A stretch of 64,000 nucleotides of DNA from Streptomyces sannanensis (GCF_039536205.1 NZ_BAAAYL010000001.1:2046001-2110000), one strand, 5' to 3'; shown: positions 1 through 9,087, numbered from the stretch's first letter. A program made the numbers and translations. Notes: generated by a model not told the origin, from the letters alone.

Positions 1-366
1 CCTCGGCGGAAGCCGGACCGCACCGTCCGTCTCAAGCTGACCGGCGGCATGGAGAGGTGGGACTGGGCCTTCGACCGGAAGCCCTTCACGCTGGACCAGC
101 GCCATGAGGTCCGCACCGGCGAGCGGGTCCGGATGGACTTCATCAACACCACGTCGATGTGGCATCCCATCCACCTGCACGGCCACACCTACGCCATGAC
201 GGGAGTCAACGCGGTCGGAGCACGCAAGGACACGGCCGCGGTTCTGCCGAACAGGAAGCTCACCATCGAGTTCGACGCGGACAATCCGGGCCTGTGGATG
301 CTCCACTGCCACAATCTCTACCACTCGGAGTCGGGAATGATGACGCTCCTCGGCTACCGGAGCTGA
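1..366 (+). CDS. multicopper oxidase, C-terminal part (5' end outside window)
   Basis: The frame is open from the first base, so this is the 3' part of a gene that begins upstream; the ATG at 49 is internal. Two copper-binding motifs of the last cupredoxin domain are visible: HPIHLHGH near the middle, and HCHNLYHSESGM close to the end. The Cys, the flanking His residues and the Met of the second motif are the usual ligands of the type 1 and type 2/3 copper centres. Family members oxidise phenols, metals or other substrates while reducing oxygen to water, and are usually exported. The substrate cannot be read from this fragment. It ends with TGA shortly after the last motif, the normal position for the family. 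Confidence 0.9.
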   Translation, partial: PRRKPDRTVRLKLTGGMERWDWAFDRKPFTLDQRHEVRTGERVRMDFINTTSMWHPIHLHGHTYAMTGVNAVGARKDTAAVLPNRKLTIEFDADNPGLWMLHCHNLYHSESGMMTLLGYRS

Positions 367-481
367 CCCGCGGGGCCCGGGGGGCGCGTAGCCCACCCCC
401 GGACCCCACCGTTCAAGGTCAGGAGCATATAAAGACCCTGTAAGTGGAACTTAAATTGCTCTGATTCCTTGAGGACCGAGA

Positions 482-1321
482 ATGACCATGCCCGAGAACA
501 CCCCCGGCGGGCCCCCGTGGGGCCCGCCGCCCGGCTTCACCGCGCCGTACCCCCCGGCTCAGCAGGCACGCAACGGCCTCGGTGTCGCCGCCCTGATCGT
601 CGGCATCGCCGGCGTGGTGTTCGGCCTCATCCCGATCCTGTTCTGGATCTCGGGCCTCCTGGGCATACTCGCGCTGATCTTCGGCCTGATCGGCCACAGC
701 CGTGCCCGCCAGGGCCTGGCCACGAACAAGGGCATGGCCCTCGCCGGCACGATCCTCGGCGGTGTCTCGCTCCTCATGGCGGTGGCCGGCGTGATCATCA
801 CCGTCATGGTGGTCAAGGACGCCACCGAGGAGATCAAGAAGGAGATCGACAAGGTCGAGGCCTCCGCGGCCGCGCCGGACTCCTCGGACTCCTCCGGCGG
901 CGAGTCCTCTGCCCCGAAGGCGCCGGAGCTGAAGCTCGGCGACACCTACACGTACAAGGACGGCGTCAAGGTCACCGTCTCCAAGCCGTCCGCCTACGAA
1001 CCGGACGAGTTCGCCGTGGGCCACAAGAAGGGCAACAAGGCGGTCCAGCTGACGATCACGATCGTCAACGGCAGCAACGAGCAGATCGACATCACCACCG
1101 CCCTGCCGGACGTCAGGGACGCCAACGGCGCCGAGGCCGAGCAGGTCTTCGACGGCAGCAACGCCACGACGATGTTCAACGGCAAGCTGCTCCCCGGCAA
1201 GCAGGCGGTCGCCAAGTTCATCTGGTCCCTGCCCGCCGACGCGGCCACGAGCATGGAGCTCCAGATGGAGCCCGAACTGTTCAAGTACGAGACCGCGATC
1301 TGGTCCGGCCCGGTCCGGTAA
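482..1321 (+). CDS. DUF4190 / DUF4352 membrane-anchored protein
   Basis: A 279-residue protein. Residues 1-35 are proline- and glycine-rich and cytoplasmic. About 37-110 hold two to three hydrophobic segments with the NGLGVAALIVGIAGVVFGL start typical of DUF4190. An acidic, serine-rich linker follows. From about 155 comes a beta-rich domain opening with GDTYTYKDGVKVTVSKPSAY, like DUF4352, a family of extracellular immunoglobulin-like domains. The likely topology is a membrane anchor carrying a small outer domain; no enzyme motif is visible and the function is unknown. The start ATG at 482 is preceded by GAGGA 8 nt upstream. It stands alone and is followed by a strong hairpin. Confidence 0.85.
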   Translation: MTMPENTPGGPPWGPPPGFTAPYPPAQQARNGLGVAALIVGIAGVVFGLIPILFWISGLLGILALIFGLIGHSRARQGLATNKGMALAGTILGGVSLLMAVAGVIITVMVVKDATEEIKKEIDKVEASAAAPDSSDSSGGESSAPKAPELKLGDTYTYKDGVKVTVSKPSAYEPDEFAVGHKKGNKAVQLTITIVNGSNEQIDITTALPDVRDANGAEAEQVFDGSNATTMFNGKLLPGKQAVAKFIWSLPADAATSMELQMEPELFKYETAIWSGPVR

Positions 1322-1354
1322 CCGCAGGAACCGCGGAGAGCGGCCGGTCCCGTC

Positions 1355-1377
1355 GGGCGCCCCGTAGTGGGGCGCCC
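1355..1377 (+). terminator. GC hairpin after DUF4190 gene
   Basis: Perfect 9-bp inverted repeat GGGCGCCCC / GGGGCGCCC with a 5-nt loop, 34 nt after the stop codon. There is no U tract, as is usual in Streptomyces. Confidence 0.65.
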
Positions 1378-1415
1378 CACACCCCCGGGCCGGGACATCG
1401 CGTCAGATTGACGGT

Positions 1416-1421
1416 TACCCT
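1416..1421 (+). promoter_or_regulatory. candidate -10 element of a leaderless nadE transcript
   Basis: TACCCT lies 6 nt before the GTG of nadE and no Shine-Dalgarno sequence precedes that GTG. A transcript starting at or next to the GTG is therefore likely. No convincing -35 is seen at 17-18 nt spacing. Confidence 0.45.
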
Positions 1422-1427
1422 GGGCTC

Positions 1428-3206
1428 GTGCCTCAACTACGTCTCGCCCTGAATCAGATCGACTCCACCGTCGGTGACATCTCCGGAAACGCCGAGGCGA
1501 TCGTGCGCTGGACCCGGCACTCCGCCGGGCAGGGCGCCCATCTGGTGGCGTTCCCCGAGATGATGCTGACCGGCTACCCCGTCGAGGACCTGGCCCTGCG
1601 CTCGTCCTTCGTCGAGGCGTCCCGGGAGGCACTGCGCGCCCTCGCCGTACGCCTCGCCGACGAGGGCCTCGGGGAGCTCCCGGTGATCGTCGGCTACCTG
1701 GACCGCTCCGAGAAGAGCGAGTCCAGGCTGGGCCGCCCGGCCGGCTCCCCGGAGAACGCCGCGGCCGTGCTGTACCGCGGCGAGGTGGTGCTGCGCTTCG
1801 CCAAGCACCATCTGCCCAACTACGGCGTCTTCGACGAGTACCGGTACTTCGTGCCCGGCGACACCATGCCGGTGATCCGGGTCCGTGGTGTGGATGTGGC
1901 ACTCGCCATCTGCGAGGACCTGTGGCAGGAGGGCGGCCGCGTCCCGGCCACCCGGTCCGCCGGGGCCGGGCTGCTGATCTCGGTCAACGCCTCCCCCTAC
2001 GAGCGGGAGAAGGACGACACCCGTCTGGAGCTGGTGCGCAAGCGCGCCCAGGAGGCCGGTTGCACCCTCGCCTACCTGGCGATGACCGGCGGCCAGGACG
2101 AGCTGGTCTTCGACGGCGACTCGATCGTCGTGGACGCGTCCGGCGAGGTCGTCGCACGTGCCCCGCAGTTCTCCGAGGGCTGCGTGGTCCTGGACCTCGA
2201 CCTGCCGGCCGCGAGTGCGGAGCCGGTCACCGCCCGGGGCGGAGCCGCTGATGGACAGCGTGTCGACGACGGGCTGCGGATCGAGCGCGTCGTGATCTCC
2301 GAGGAGCCGGTCGAGGCGTACGAGCCGGAGCTGACCGGCGGCTACGCCGACCGCCTCGGCGACGACGAGGAGGTCTACACGGCACTGGTCGTGGGCCTGC
2401 GCGCGTATGTCGCCAAGAACGGCTTCAAGTCCGTGCTGATCGGCCTGTCCGGCGGTATCGACTCGGCACTGGTCGCGGCCATCGCCTGCGACGCGGTGGG
2501 CGCGGAGAACGTGTACGGCATATCGATGCCGTCCAAGTACTCCTCGGACCACTCCAAGGGCGACGCGGCCGAGCTGGCCCGGCGCACCGGGCTCCACTTC
2601 CGGACCGTACCGATCGAGCCGATGTTCGACGCGTACATGGGATCGCTGGGCCTCACCGGCCTGGCCGAGGAGAACCTCCAGTCGCGGCTGCGCGGCACGA
2701 TGCTGATGGCCGTCTCCAACCAGGAGGGCCACATCGTGCTCGCGCCGGGCAACAAGTCCGAACTGGCGGTGGGGTACTCGACGCTCTACGGCGACTCGGT
2801 GGGCGCGTACGGGCCGATCAAGGACGTGTACAAGACGACCGTCTTCCGGCTGGCCCAGTGGCGCAACCGGGCCGCGGAGGAGCGCGGACAGGTCCCGCCC
2901 ATCCCGGAGAACTCCATCACCAAGCCGCCGAGCGCGGAGCTGCGCCCGGACCAGGTCGACACGGACTCGCTGCCGGACTACGACGTGCTCGACCGGATCC
3001 TGGAGCTGTACGTGGACCGCGACCGGGGCCGGGAGGCCATCGTGGCGGCGGGATTCGACCCCGAGGTCGTCGCGAAGACGCTGCGGCTGGTGGACACCGC
3101 GGAGTACAAGCGGCGGCAGTACCCGCCGGGTACGAAGATCTCGTCGAAGGGCTTCGGCAAGGACCGCCGTCTGCCGATCACCAACCGCTGGCGCGAGCAC
3201 GCGTAG
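1428..3206 (+). CDS. nadE: glutamine-dependent NAD+ synthase
   Basis: A 592-residue two-domain enzyme of the last step of NAD synthesis: deamido-NAD + ATP + glutamine to NAD. Residues 1-270 are a nitrilase-type glutaminase with the Glu-Lys-Cys set visible in FPEMMLTGYP, KHHLPNYGVFDE and AICEDLWQEGG. From about 310 follows the synthetase domain with its pyrophosphate-binding loop GLSGGIDSALVA and the conserved LAPGNKSELAVGYSTLYGD. Length and order match the glutamine-hydrolysing actinobacterial NadE rather than the short ammonia-only type. The start is GTG at 1428; upstream there is no ribosome site but a -10-like hexamer. It is transcribed alone and ends at a long bidirectional hairpin. Confidence 0.97.
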   Translation: MPQLRLALNQIDSTVGDISGNAEAIVRWTRHSAGQGAHLVAFPEMMLTGYPVEDLALRSSFVEASREALRALAVRLADEGLGELPVIVGYLDRSEKSESRLGRPAGSPENAAAVLYRGEVVLRFAKHHLPNYGVFDEYRYFVPGDTMPVIRVRGVDVALAICEDLWQEGGRVPATRSAGAGLLISVNASPYEREKDDTRLELVRKRAQEAGCTLAYLAMTGGQDELVFDGDSIVVDASGEVVARAPQFSEGCVVLDLDLPAASAEPVTARGGAADGQRVDDGLRIERVVISEEPVEAYEPELTGGYADRLGDDEEVYTALVVGLRAYVAKNGFKSVLIGLSGGIDSALVAAIACDAVGAENVYGISMPSKYSSDHSKGDAAELARRTGLHFRTVPIEPMFDAYMGSLGLTGLAEENLQSRLRGTMLMAVSNQEGHIVLAPGNKSELAVGYSTLYGDSVGAYGPIKDVYKTTVFRLAQWRNRAAEERGQVPPIPENSITKPPSAELRPDQVDTDSLPDYDVLDRILELYVDRDRGREAIVAAGFDPEVVAKTLRLVDTAEYKRRQYPPGTKISSKGFGKDRRLPITNRWREHA

Positions 3207-3215
3207 CGGCTGCGC

Positions 3216-3255
3216 GGCCTGCCGGGCCGGGGCTGCCGCCCCGGCCCGGCAGGCC
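3216..3255. terminator. bidirectional terminator between nadE and EEP gene
   Basis: A perfect 17-bp inverted repeat (arms 3216-3232 and 3239-3255, 6-nt loop, core GGGCCGGGG / CCCCGGCCC) fills the 51-bp gap between two convergent genes. Confidence 0.85.
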
Positions 3256-3257
3256 GG

Positions 3258-4280
3258 TCAGAGCTTCATACGGGCCGCGATCGGGAGGTGGTCACTCCTG
3301 GTCCGCTGGAGGGTCCAGGACGACACCGGTTCGATGCCCTTCACCAGGATCTGGTCGATCCTGGCCGTCGGGAACGACGCCGGCCAGCTGAAGCCGAAGC
3401 CGTCGCCCGCCGCGCCCTGGGTGGAGCGCATCTGTGAGGTGACGGCGTTCAGGGAGCGGTCGTTCATGGTGCCGTTGAGGTCGCCGAGCAGGATCACCCG
3501 GGACAGCGACTCGCCGGCGATCGCCTCGCCGAGGGCGTCGGCGCTGGCGTCGCGCTGGTTGGCGGTGAAGCCGGCGTTCAGCTTGACCCGTACCGAGGGC
3601 AGATGCGCGACATACACGGCGACCTTGCCCTGGGGCAGGCTGACGGTGGTGCGCATGGCACGGGTCCAGCCCAGCTTTATGTCGACGGGGCGGGTCTCGT
3701 GCAGCGGAAACCTGCTCCATACGCCGACGGTTCCCTGCACCGCGTGGTACGGGTAGACGGGTTCGAGCGCCCGTTCGTACAGGGCCACCTGACGGCCCGG
3801 CAGCTCCTCCAGCGCCACCACGTCGGCGCCGGAGGCCACCACCGCCTTCGCCGTGCCGGCCGGGTCGGGGTTGTCGGCGTTGACATTGTGGGTGGCGACG
3901 GTCAAATCGCCGCCGTCGCTCTCCTTGTCGGTGAGGAGCCCACCGAAAACATTCAGCCAGACGACGGTCGGCAACACCAGCGCGACCAGCGCGGTGGCGG
4001 AGCGCCGCAGCAGGGCGAGGAGCAGCAGGACCGGGATGCCCAGGCCGAGCCAGGGCAGGAAGGTCTCGACGAGGCTGCCCACGTTGCCGACGGTGTTGGG
4101 GATCTGCGCATGAAAGATCATCGTGAGCGTGAGCAGCAGCGCGAGAACCGCGAGGAAGATGCCGCGCCGCCAGCGGGAACGCTCACCTCGCCAGCGCTTG
4201 AGGCGGCGCCGGAAACCGGTTCCGGGGCGCTCGGGCTCCGAGCCGTCGTGCCCGGTCTCCGCCATGTACGCCTGCGCCAT
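3258..4280 (-). CDS. endonuclease/exonuclease/phosphatase (EEP) family membrane protein
   Basis: A 340-residue protein. A basic N-terminal stretch precedes about three hydrophobic segments (roughly residues 45-120), followed by an EEP (DNase I-like) domain. Catalytic-type motifs are ATHNVNADNPD, ALEELPG (the Glu metal ligand), LLGDLNGT and the terminal SDHLPIAARM. The domain should therefore face outward, and could cleave nucleic acid, a lipid head group or a phosphoester; the substrate is unknown. The open frame extends to 4583, but ATG 4280 has GAGGA about 9 nt upstream and marks the onset of a normal-looking protein. An alternative ATG lies at 4265. It converges on nadE. Confidence 0.85.
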   Translation of the reverse strand: MAQAYMAETGHDGSEPERPGTGFRRRLKRWRGERSRWRRGIFLAVLALLLTLTMIFHAQIPNTVGNVGSLVETFLPWLGLGIPVLLLLALLRRSATALVALVLPTVVWLNVFGGLLTDKESDGGDLTVATHNVNADNPDPAGTAKAVVASGADVVALEELPGRQVALYERALEPVYPYHAVQGTVGVWSRFPLHETRPVDIKLGWTRAMRTTVSLPQGKVAVYVAHLPSVRVKLNAGFTANQRDASADALGEAIAGESLSRVILLGDLNGTMNDRSLNAVTSQMRSTQGAAGDGFGFSWPASFPTARIDQILVKGIEPVSSWTLQRTRSDHLPIAARMKL

Positions 4281-4437
4281 TCCAGCCGTCCTCACTGCCT
4301 TGCCGTGCCGTGCCGCCGTCCCGCCCATGACCCTAGGCGATGATCGGCCACTTTCGCCGACCGCGGTACGGGCGGTCGTACGGAGACGAGGACGACGGCG
4401 GCGGGGTGGCGGGTTCCCGCTCCTGCCCCGCCGGCTC

Positions 4438-5055
4438 TCAGGACTTGGGGCGGACCCCTTCGAGGACCGTGTCGACGACTTGTTCGGCACCGGCTTCGAG
4501 GGGGGCGGCGTCCGGCCGGAGTACGGTCCGCACGAGCATCGGCCCGACGAACAGGTCGCCGAGCAGCTCCAGGTCGAGGTCACCGCGTACCTCTCCGGTG
4601 GAGATGCCTCGGCGTAGCACCTCGGAGATCCGCTGCCGCCTCGGCTCGATCACGGTTGCCTCGTACATGTCCCAGAGCTTGGGATAACTCCGCATCTGGG
4701 CGAAGAGGCCGTGCAGCAGGGCGGAGGAGTGCTTGGCGAGGCCGCGCTGCCGCAGCGTCTCGACGATCGCGACCAGATCGTCGCGGACCGAGGTGCCGGG
4801 AAGGGGCGGGTCGGGGAGCTCCATCGACTGGACGACGTCGACGAAGAGCGCCTCCTTGCCCTCCCAGCGACGGTAGATGGTGGCCTTGCCGACGCCCGCG
4901 GTACGGGCGATGCGCTCTATGGAGAGCTCGGAGAGAGGTATGCCCTCCTCGATCAGACGGGTGGCGGCCGCGACGATGGCCCGCTCGGCCGCCTCGCTCC
5001 GCGGCCGTCCCCGCCGCGCCTCGCCCTGCCGGTCCGTCGTGTGCACACCGCTCAC
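4438..5055 (-). CDS. TetR-family transcriptional repressor of the adjacent MFS exporter
   Basis: About 205 residues. The N-terminal helix-turn-helix spans roughly residues 15-60 ([20 protein letters not shown] ... [22 protein letters not shown]), followed by an all-helical ligand domain. The GTG start at 5055 overlaps the exporter stop as GTGA, so the two genes are translationally coupled; an in-frame GTG at 5046 has a better spaced GAGAGG and may be the true start. The pair is transcribed from in front of the exporter, where a perfect 23-bp palindrome lies. The inferred logic is autoregulation plus repression of the pump, released by the pump substrate. Confidence 0.92.
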   Translation of the reverse strand: MSGVHTTDRQGEARRGRPRSEAAERAIVAAATRLIEEGIPLSELSIERIARTAGVGKATIYRRWEGKEALFVDVVQSMELPDPPLPGTSVRDDLVAIVETLRQRGLAKHSSALLHGLFAQMRSYPKLWDMYEATVIEPRRQRISEVLRRGISTGEVRGDLDLELLGDLFVGPMLVRTVLRPDAAPLEAGAEQVVDTVLEGVRPKS

Positions 5056-6665
5056 CTCTCGCCGTTGATCGCGCCCTGCCGATTCTCCCCGACGGGTGCC
5101 GCGGCCTCCGGGCGGGTCCGGTCCGGGGCCGGCAGGAAGACGGCGACCACGGCTGCGCCGAACACCGCGACGGCCGCCGCGCCGAGGGCGGTGACATGCA
5201 TGGCGTGGACGAAGGCGTCGTTGGCCGGTCCGACGAGCGCCCGGCCGGCGGGGCCGAGCTTGTCCGCGATGCCGAGGGTCGCCTCGATGGACTCGCCCGC
5301 GGCATGTCTGGCGTCCGGTGGCACGGCCCCCAGCCGTCCCTCGATCCCGCTGCGGTATGTGGCGGAGAGCAGCGAGCCGAGCACCGCGACCCCGAGCGCG
5401 CCGCCGACCTGACGGAAGGTGTTGTTGATAGCGGAGCCGGAGCCGGCCTTCTCCCGGGGCGTCGCCTGCATGACCGAGACGGTGGCGGGCTGCATGATGT
5501 GGGCCATTCCGACGCCCTGCACGAAGAGGACCAGCTCGATCGTCCAGAGCGGCGTGCCCGTGTCGAACAGGGCGAAGCCGGCGAGCCCGGCCGCGATCAT
5601 CAGCATGCCCACCGTGCAGACCGCGCGGGCACCGAACCGCTCCACGGCCAGCCGGGCGCGTGGTGAGAAGAACAGCTGGGAGGCGGCCAGCGGGATGATC
5701 ACCAGGCCGGCCTGCAGCGCGCTGTAGCCGCGGACGCTCTGCAGGTAGAACGCGGAGAAAAAGGTCACGCCCATCATCGCGAAGAAGACCAGTGCGACGG
5801 CCGCGACGGCGGCGGAGAAGGCGGGGTTCGCGAAGTAGGAGAGGTCCAGGGCGGGGTGGCTGCAGCGCTTCTCGTGCACGACGAAGACGGCCAGGACGGC
5901 GATGCCTCCGACGATCGCCGCCATGACGGCGGGGGCGGTGAAGTCGGCGAGCTCGCCGCCGCGGATGATGCCGTACACGAGCAGCATCAGGCCGACGATC
6001 GACAGCAGCACTCCCGGCGGGTCGAGCCGCCCGGGGCTGGGGTCCCTGGAGTCGGGCACCAGGAGGGTGATCGCGGCGAGGGCGACGAGCACGACGGGGA
6101 CATTGACCAGGAAGACCGAGCCCCACCAGAAGTGCTCGAGCAGCAGCCCGCCGGTGGCCGGGCCGATGGCGAGGGCGACACCGACTCCGGTCGCCCAGAT
6201 GCCGATGGCCCTGGGCTGTTCCTCGCGCTCGAAGACGTTCATCAGGATGGCCAGGGTGGCGGGCATCACGAAGGCGCCGCCGAACCCCATGACGGCGCGG
6301 TACGCGATGAGTTGGCCGGCCGAGCCGGAGAAGGCGGCGAGCACCGAACCGAGGCCGAAGAGCGTGACGCCGACCAGCACGGCCCGTTTGCGGCCGAACC
6401 GGTCTCCGAGAAGGCCGACGGTGAAGAGCAGTCCGGCGAAGACGAGCGTGTAGGCGTTGATCGCCCACTCCAGCTCGCTCTGGGTGGCGCCCAGCCCGGT
6501 GGGCGCGGGGGCGGAGATCGTCCTGATGGCCACGTTCAGGATCGAGTTGTCGATCACGACCATCAGCAGGCTGAGCATCAGCACACCGAGGATCACCCAG
6601 CGGCGGCGGTGAACAGCTTCCGGCACCCCGGGTGTGGCGGGATCCGCCACGGACGCAGAGGACAT
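5052..6665 (-). CDS. MFS drug exporter, EmrB/QacA (14-TM) type
   Basis: A 537-residue polytopic protein with about 14 hydrophobic segments. Motif A of the DHA2 subfamily is present as [13 protein letters not shown] after the second segment, and the first helix carries [12 protein letters not shown]. It should export toxic compounds using the proton gradient. The start ATG at 6665 has TAGTCT 6 nt upstream and only a poorly spaced GAGGAC, so translation may be leaderless. The TetR gene follows with a 4-nt overlap. The substrate cannot be predicted from sequence. Confidence 0.93.
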   Translation of the reverse strand: MSSASVADPATPGVPEAVHRRRWVILGVLMLSLLMVVIDNSILNVAIRTISAPAPTGLGATQSELEWAINAYTLVFAGLLFTVGLLGDRFGRKRAVLVGVTLFGLGSVLAAFSGSAGQLIAYRAVMGFGGAFVMPATLAILMNVFEREEQPRAIGIWATGVGVALAIGPATGGLLLEHFWWGSVFLVNVPVVLVALAAITLLVPDSRDPSPGRLDPPGVLLSIVGLMLLVYGIIRGGELADFTAPAVMAAIVGGIAVLAVFVVHEKRCSHPALDLSYFANPAFSAAVAAVALVFFAMMGVTFFSAFYLQSVRGYSALQAGLVIIPLAASQLFFSPRARLAVERFGARAVCTVGMLMIAAGLAGFALFDTGTPLWTIELVLFVQGVGMAHIMQPATVSVMQATPREKAGSGSAINNTFRQVGGALGVAVLGSLLSATYRSGIEGRLGAVPPDARHAAGESIEATLGIADKLGPAGRALVGPANDAFVHAMHVTALGAAAVAVFGAAVVAVFLPAPDRTRPEAAAPVGENRQGAINGER

Positions 6666-6671
6666 GTCCTC

Positions 6672-6677
6672 AGACTA
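6672..6677 (-). promoter_or_regulatory. candidate -10 of the MFS-tetR operon
   Basis: TAGTCT on the minus strand ends 6 nt before the exporter ATG. The TetR operator begins 10 bp further upstream, covering the spacer and -35 zone, which is the classic position for repression. Confidence 0.5.
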
Positions 6678-6686
6678 GCTCATTTT

Positions 6687-6709
6687 CGATACGAGACCGT
6701 CTCGTATCG
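6687..6709. promoter_or_regulatory. TetR operator, perfect 23-bp palindrome
   Basis: Arms CGATACGAGAC (6687-6697) and GTCTCGTATCG (6699-6709) are exact reverse complements around one central base. It lies between the divergent MFS-tetR operon and panB, 21 bp from the exporter start. The size, perfect symmetry and position fit the binding site of the adjacent TetR protein. Confidence 0.85.
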
Positions 6710-6844
6710 GAAATTCTCGCATTCGAGCAGTTCCGACAGGGTCACACCGGGTCCCCTTTTGCGGGCACGGCACGAGGTGCCACCATGTACCTGGTCCGGG
6801 GACGCCGTACGGGCGCCTCGAGATGACGAACAGGAGCCGTTCCC

Positions 6845-7708
6845 ATGACGCAGCTTCCGGCTGCCCAGAAGGCCCCCGACAGCAGCAAGGCTCTGTACGG
6901 CGGCAAGGGCACGCGTCGCATCACCGTGCACGACATCGCCGCCGCCAAGGAGCGTGGCGAGAAGTGGCCCATGCTCACCGCCTACGACGCCATGACCGCC
7001 TCCGTCTTCGACGAGGCGGGCATCCCGGTGCTGCTGGTCGGGGACTCGATGGGCAACTGCCATCTCGGCCACGACACCACCGTGCCCGTCACGATGGACG
7101 AGATGACCCTGCTGTCCGCCGCCGTCGTACGGGGCACCAGGCGCGCCCTGATCGTCGGCGACCTGCCCTTCGGCTCGTACCAGGAGGGCCCCGTACAGGC
7201 GCTGCGCAACGCCACCCGCCTGGTCAAGGACGCCGGGGTCGGGGCCGTCAAGTTGGAGGGCGGCGAACGCTCGCACAGCCAGATCGAACTGCTGGTCCAG
7301 GCCGGCATCCCGGTCATGGCCCACATCGGGCTGACCCCGCAGTCCGTCAACGCCATGGGCTACCGGGTGCAGGGCCGTGGCGACGAGGCCGCCCACCAAC
7401 TGCTGCGCGACGCCAAGGCGGTCCAGGACGCGGGCGCCTTCGCCGTCGTCCTCGAACTCGTCCCGGCCGAGCTGGCCGCCGAGGTCACCCGCACGCTGCA
7501 CATCCCGACCGTGGGCATCGGCGCCGGGGCCGGCACCGACGCGCAGGTCCTCGTGTGGACGGACATGGCAGGGCTCACCCCCGGGAAGATGCCGCGGTTC
7601 GTGAAGCAGTACGCGAACCTCCGCCAGACGCTCGGCGACGCGGCGAAGGCCTTCGCCGAGGACGTCACCGACGGCGCGTTCCCCCAGGAGGAGCACACCT
7701 TCCACTGA
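6845..7708 (+). CDS. panB: 3-methyl-2-oxobutanoate hydroxymethyltransferase
   Basis: A 287-residue TIM-barrel enzyme that adds a hydroxymethyl group from methylene-tetrahydrofolate to alpha-ketoisovalerate, the first committed step of pantothenate and CoA synthesis. Conserved stretches are MLTAYDAMTASVFDEAGI, LLVGDSMGN, VKLEGGERS, VMAHIGLTPQSVN and VGIGAGAGTDAQVLVWTDM. The substrate- and metal-binding Asp and Glu residues lie in these motifs. ATG 6845 has AGGAG about 8 nt upstream. It is transcribed alone, with no other pan gene nearby, and is closed by a long hairpin. Confidence 0.97.
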   Translation: MTQLPAAQKAPDSSKALYGGKGTRRITVHDIAAAKERGEKWPMLTAYDAMTASVFDEAGIPVLLVGDSMGNCHLGHDTTVPVTMDEMTLLSAAVVRGTRRALIVGDLPFGSYQEGPVQALRNATRLVKDAGVGAVKLEGGERSHSQIELLVQAGIPVMAHIGLTPQSVNAMGYRVQGRGDEAAHQLLRDAKAVQDAGAFAVVLELVPAELAAEVTRTLHIPTVGIGAGAGTDAQVLVWTDMAGLTPGKMPRFVKQYANLRQTLGDAAKAFAEDVTDGAFPQEEHTFH

Positions 7709-7725
7709 GCCGTCGCGGCACCGAC

Positions 7726-7761
7726 GACAGCCCGCCGGCAACCCCCAGCCGGCGGGCTGTC
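7726..7761 (+). terminator. panB terminator
   Basis: 14-bp perfect stem (7726-7739, GACAGCCCGCCGGC; 7748-7761) with an 8-nt loop, 17 nt after the panB stop codon. Confidence 0.8.
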
Positions 7762-7897
7762 GGCGTCTCTCCGTCGTTCTGACGATGCCGCACATTCCGA
7801 GCTGTAGGCGCTTGGTCGGTCGGTGCCTGCCGACGCCTGGTCGGTCTGTGCCCTTGCCGGCGTGCCTGGCTCTCGGGGAAGTGTCGGCGCCTCTCGG

Positions 7898-7997
7898 CGA
7901 GCACGGTCAACAGCGCGCGCAGCCGCGCCCCTCCGAGCGGGACGGGGGTGCCGTCGTCATGAAACGCCTGGGTGGTGCCGAGAATCCGGTAGCGCAC
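7898..7997 (-). pseudogene. N-terminal fragment of an AfsR/SARP-type regulator
   Basis: The minus strand reads VRYRILGTTQAFHDDGTPVP and then LGGARLRALLTVLAERR. This is the typical first strand-helix of the OmpR-like DNA-binding domain that opens SARP and AfsR-like activators (usual form: LGG.R.RALL..LAL). After about 35 residues the similarity stops: the continuation is low-complexity Arg-rich sequence with no BTAD or ATPase domain. The body of the gene was evidently deleted. The rest of the 397-bp gap between panB and the M50 gene holds only the panB terminator and a short run with repeated GGTCGGT words. Confidence 0.7.
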
Positions 7998-8105
7998 GGC
8001 ACCCATTCTCTACGGTGCGAGGAACCCCGGACGATCGCCGCGACGTTTCCCCCGTGTCCCCTGTACGGTCGACCCGCACCGCCACCGACCCCGGGAGCCC
8101 CGCGC

Positions 8106-8912
8106 ATGGCCACCGCAACCACCCGTCACCACGAGCGGCGGATCAGTCCTGTCTTCCTCGGCATCCTGGCCGTCATGGCGGTCACCGGCTGGGCGGTGTG
8201 GACGGGCTTCGCGGCGAATCCGGGCCTGGCGGTCTTTCTCTTCGTGACGTCCGCGTGGATCGTCTCGCTGTGTCTGCACGAGTACGCGCACGCACGTACC
8301 GCGCTGCACGGCGGGGACATCACGGTCGGCGCGAAGGGGTACTTGACGCTCGATCCCCTCAAGTACACCCATCCGCTGCTGAGTATCGGGCTGCCCCTGA
8401 TCTTCGTGATCATGGGCGGTATCGGCCTGCCCGGCGGTGCGGTGTTCATCGAGCGGGGCCGGATCCGGGGCCGCTGGAAGCACAGCCTGGTCTCGGCGGC
8501 GGGGCCGCTGACGAACGTGCTGTTCGCGATCGTCTGCACCGCGCCGTTCTGGCTGGACGCCCTGGACGGCGTGCCGTTCGCGTTCCGGTTCGCGCTCGCC
8601 TTCCTCGCGCTGCTCCAGGTGACGGCGGCGATCCTGAACTCCCTGCCGGTACCGGGCCTGGACGGCTACGGAGTGATCGAGCCCTGGCTGTCGTACCGGA
8701 TCCGGCGTCAGGTCGAGCCGTTCGCGTCGTTCGGGCTGCTGGCCGTGTTCGGCCTGCTGTTCATCCCGGAGGTGAACCACGCCTTCTTCGGCATGATCGA
8801 CGCGGTGCTGAACGGGCTCGGGGTGGACCGGGACTACAGGGTCTGCGGGTACCAGTTCTTCAGGTTCTGGACCGCGCCGGACCCGGTGTGCGAGGCCTAC
8901 CTCAACTACTAG
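8106..8912 (+). CDS. M50-family (site-2 protease type) membrane metalloprotease
   Basis: A 268-residue integral membrane protein with five to six hydrophobic segments. The zinc-binding HExxH motif is HEYAH in segment 2 (about residue 58), and the third ligand region is LNSLPVPGLDGYG near residue 180, matching the N-P-x-x-x-x-D-G signature of site-2 proteases. Such enzymes cut within the membrane; those lacking PDZ domains, like this one, have varied and mostly unknown substrates. ATG 8106 has GGGAG 8 nt upstream. Its last 11 bp overlap the convergent small membrane gene. Confidence 0.88.
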   Translation: MATATTRHHERRISPVFLGILAVMAVTGWAVWTGFAANPGLAVFLFVTSAWIVSLCLHEYAHARTALHGGDITVGAKGYLTLDPLKYTHPLLSIGLPLIFVIMGGIGLPGGAVFIERGRIRGRWKHSLVSAAGPLTNVLFAIVCTAPFWLDALDGVPFAFRFALAFLALLQVTAAILNSLPVPGLDGYGVIEPWLSYRIRRQVEPFASFGLLAVFGLLFIPEVNHAFFGMIDAVLNGLGVDRDYRVCGYQFFRFWTAPDPVCEAYLNY

Positions 8913-9087
8913 CCGCGGCGGCCTTCTCCACCTTGGCCTTGCGCACGTAGAACAAGGCCATGTTGGACGAGAGTCCGGCCATCAGGACCCAGACGATCCC
9001 CAGCCAGCTGCCCTGGACGAAGGAGATCACGGCCGCGGTGACGGCGAGGGCGCAGACCACGAGGGCGTACAGAGCGAGGCGGGGCAT
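8902..9087 (-). CDS. small two-TM membrane protein
   Basis: 61 residues: MPRLALYALVVCALAVTAAV and a second hydrophobic span around GIVWVLMAGLSSNMALFYV, ending in a short basic/Ala tail. ATG 9087 has AGGAG 7 nt upstream, so the 17 residues of open frame further upstream are not used. It lies downstream of npdG on the same strand (64-nt gap) and overlaps the end of the M50 gene tail to tail. I do not recognise a named family. Confidence 0.7.
   Translation of the reverse strand: MPRLALYALVVCALAVTAAVISFVQGSWLGIVWVLMAGLSSNMALFYVRKAKVEKAAAASS

Noticed and set aside
4438..6468. 676-residue minus-strand frame apparently fusing a long Arg-rich protein to TetR
   Set aside because: The upstream part is the antisense-like shadow of the MFS frame on the same strand (different phase). 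The real TetR begins at 5055 or 5046, and the MFS protein in the other phase has clear helices and motifs.
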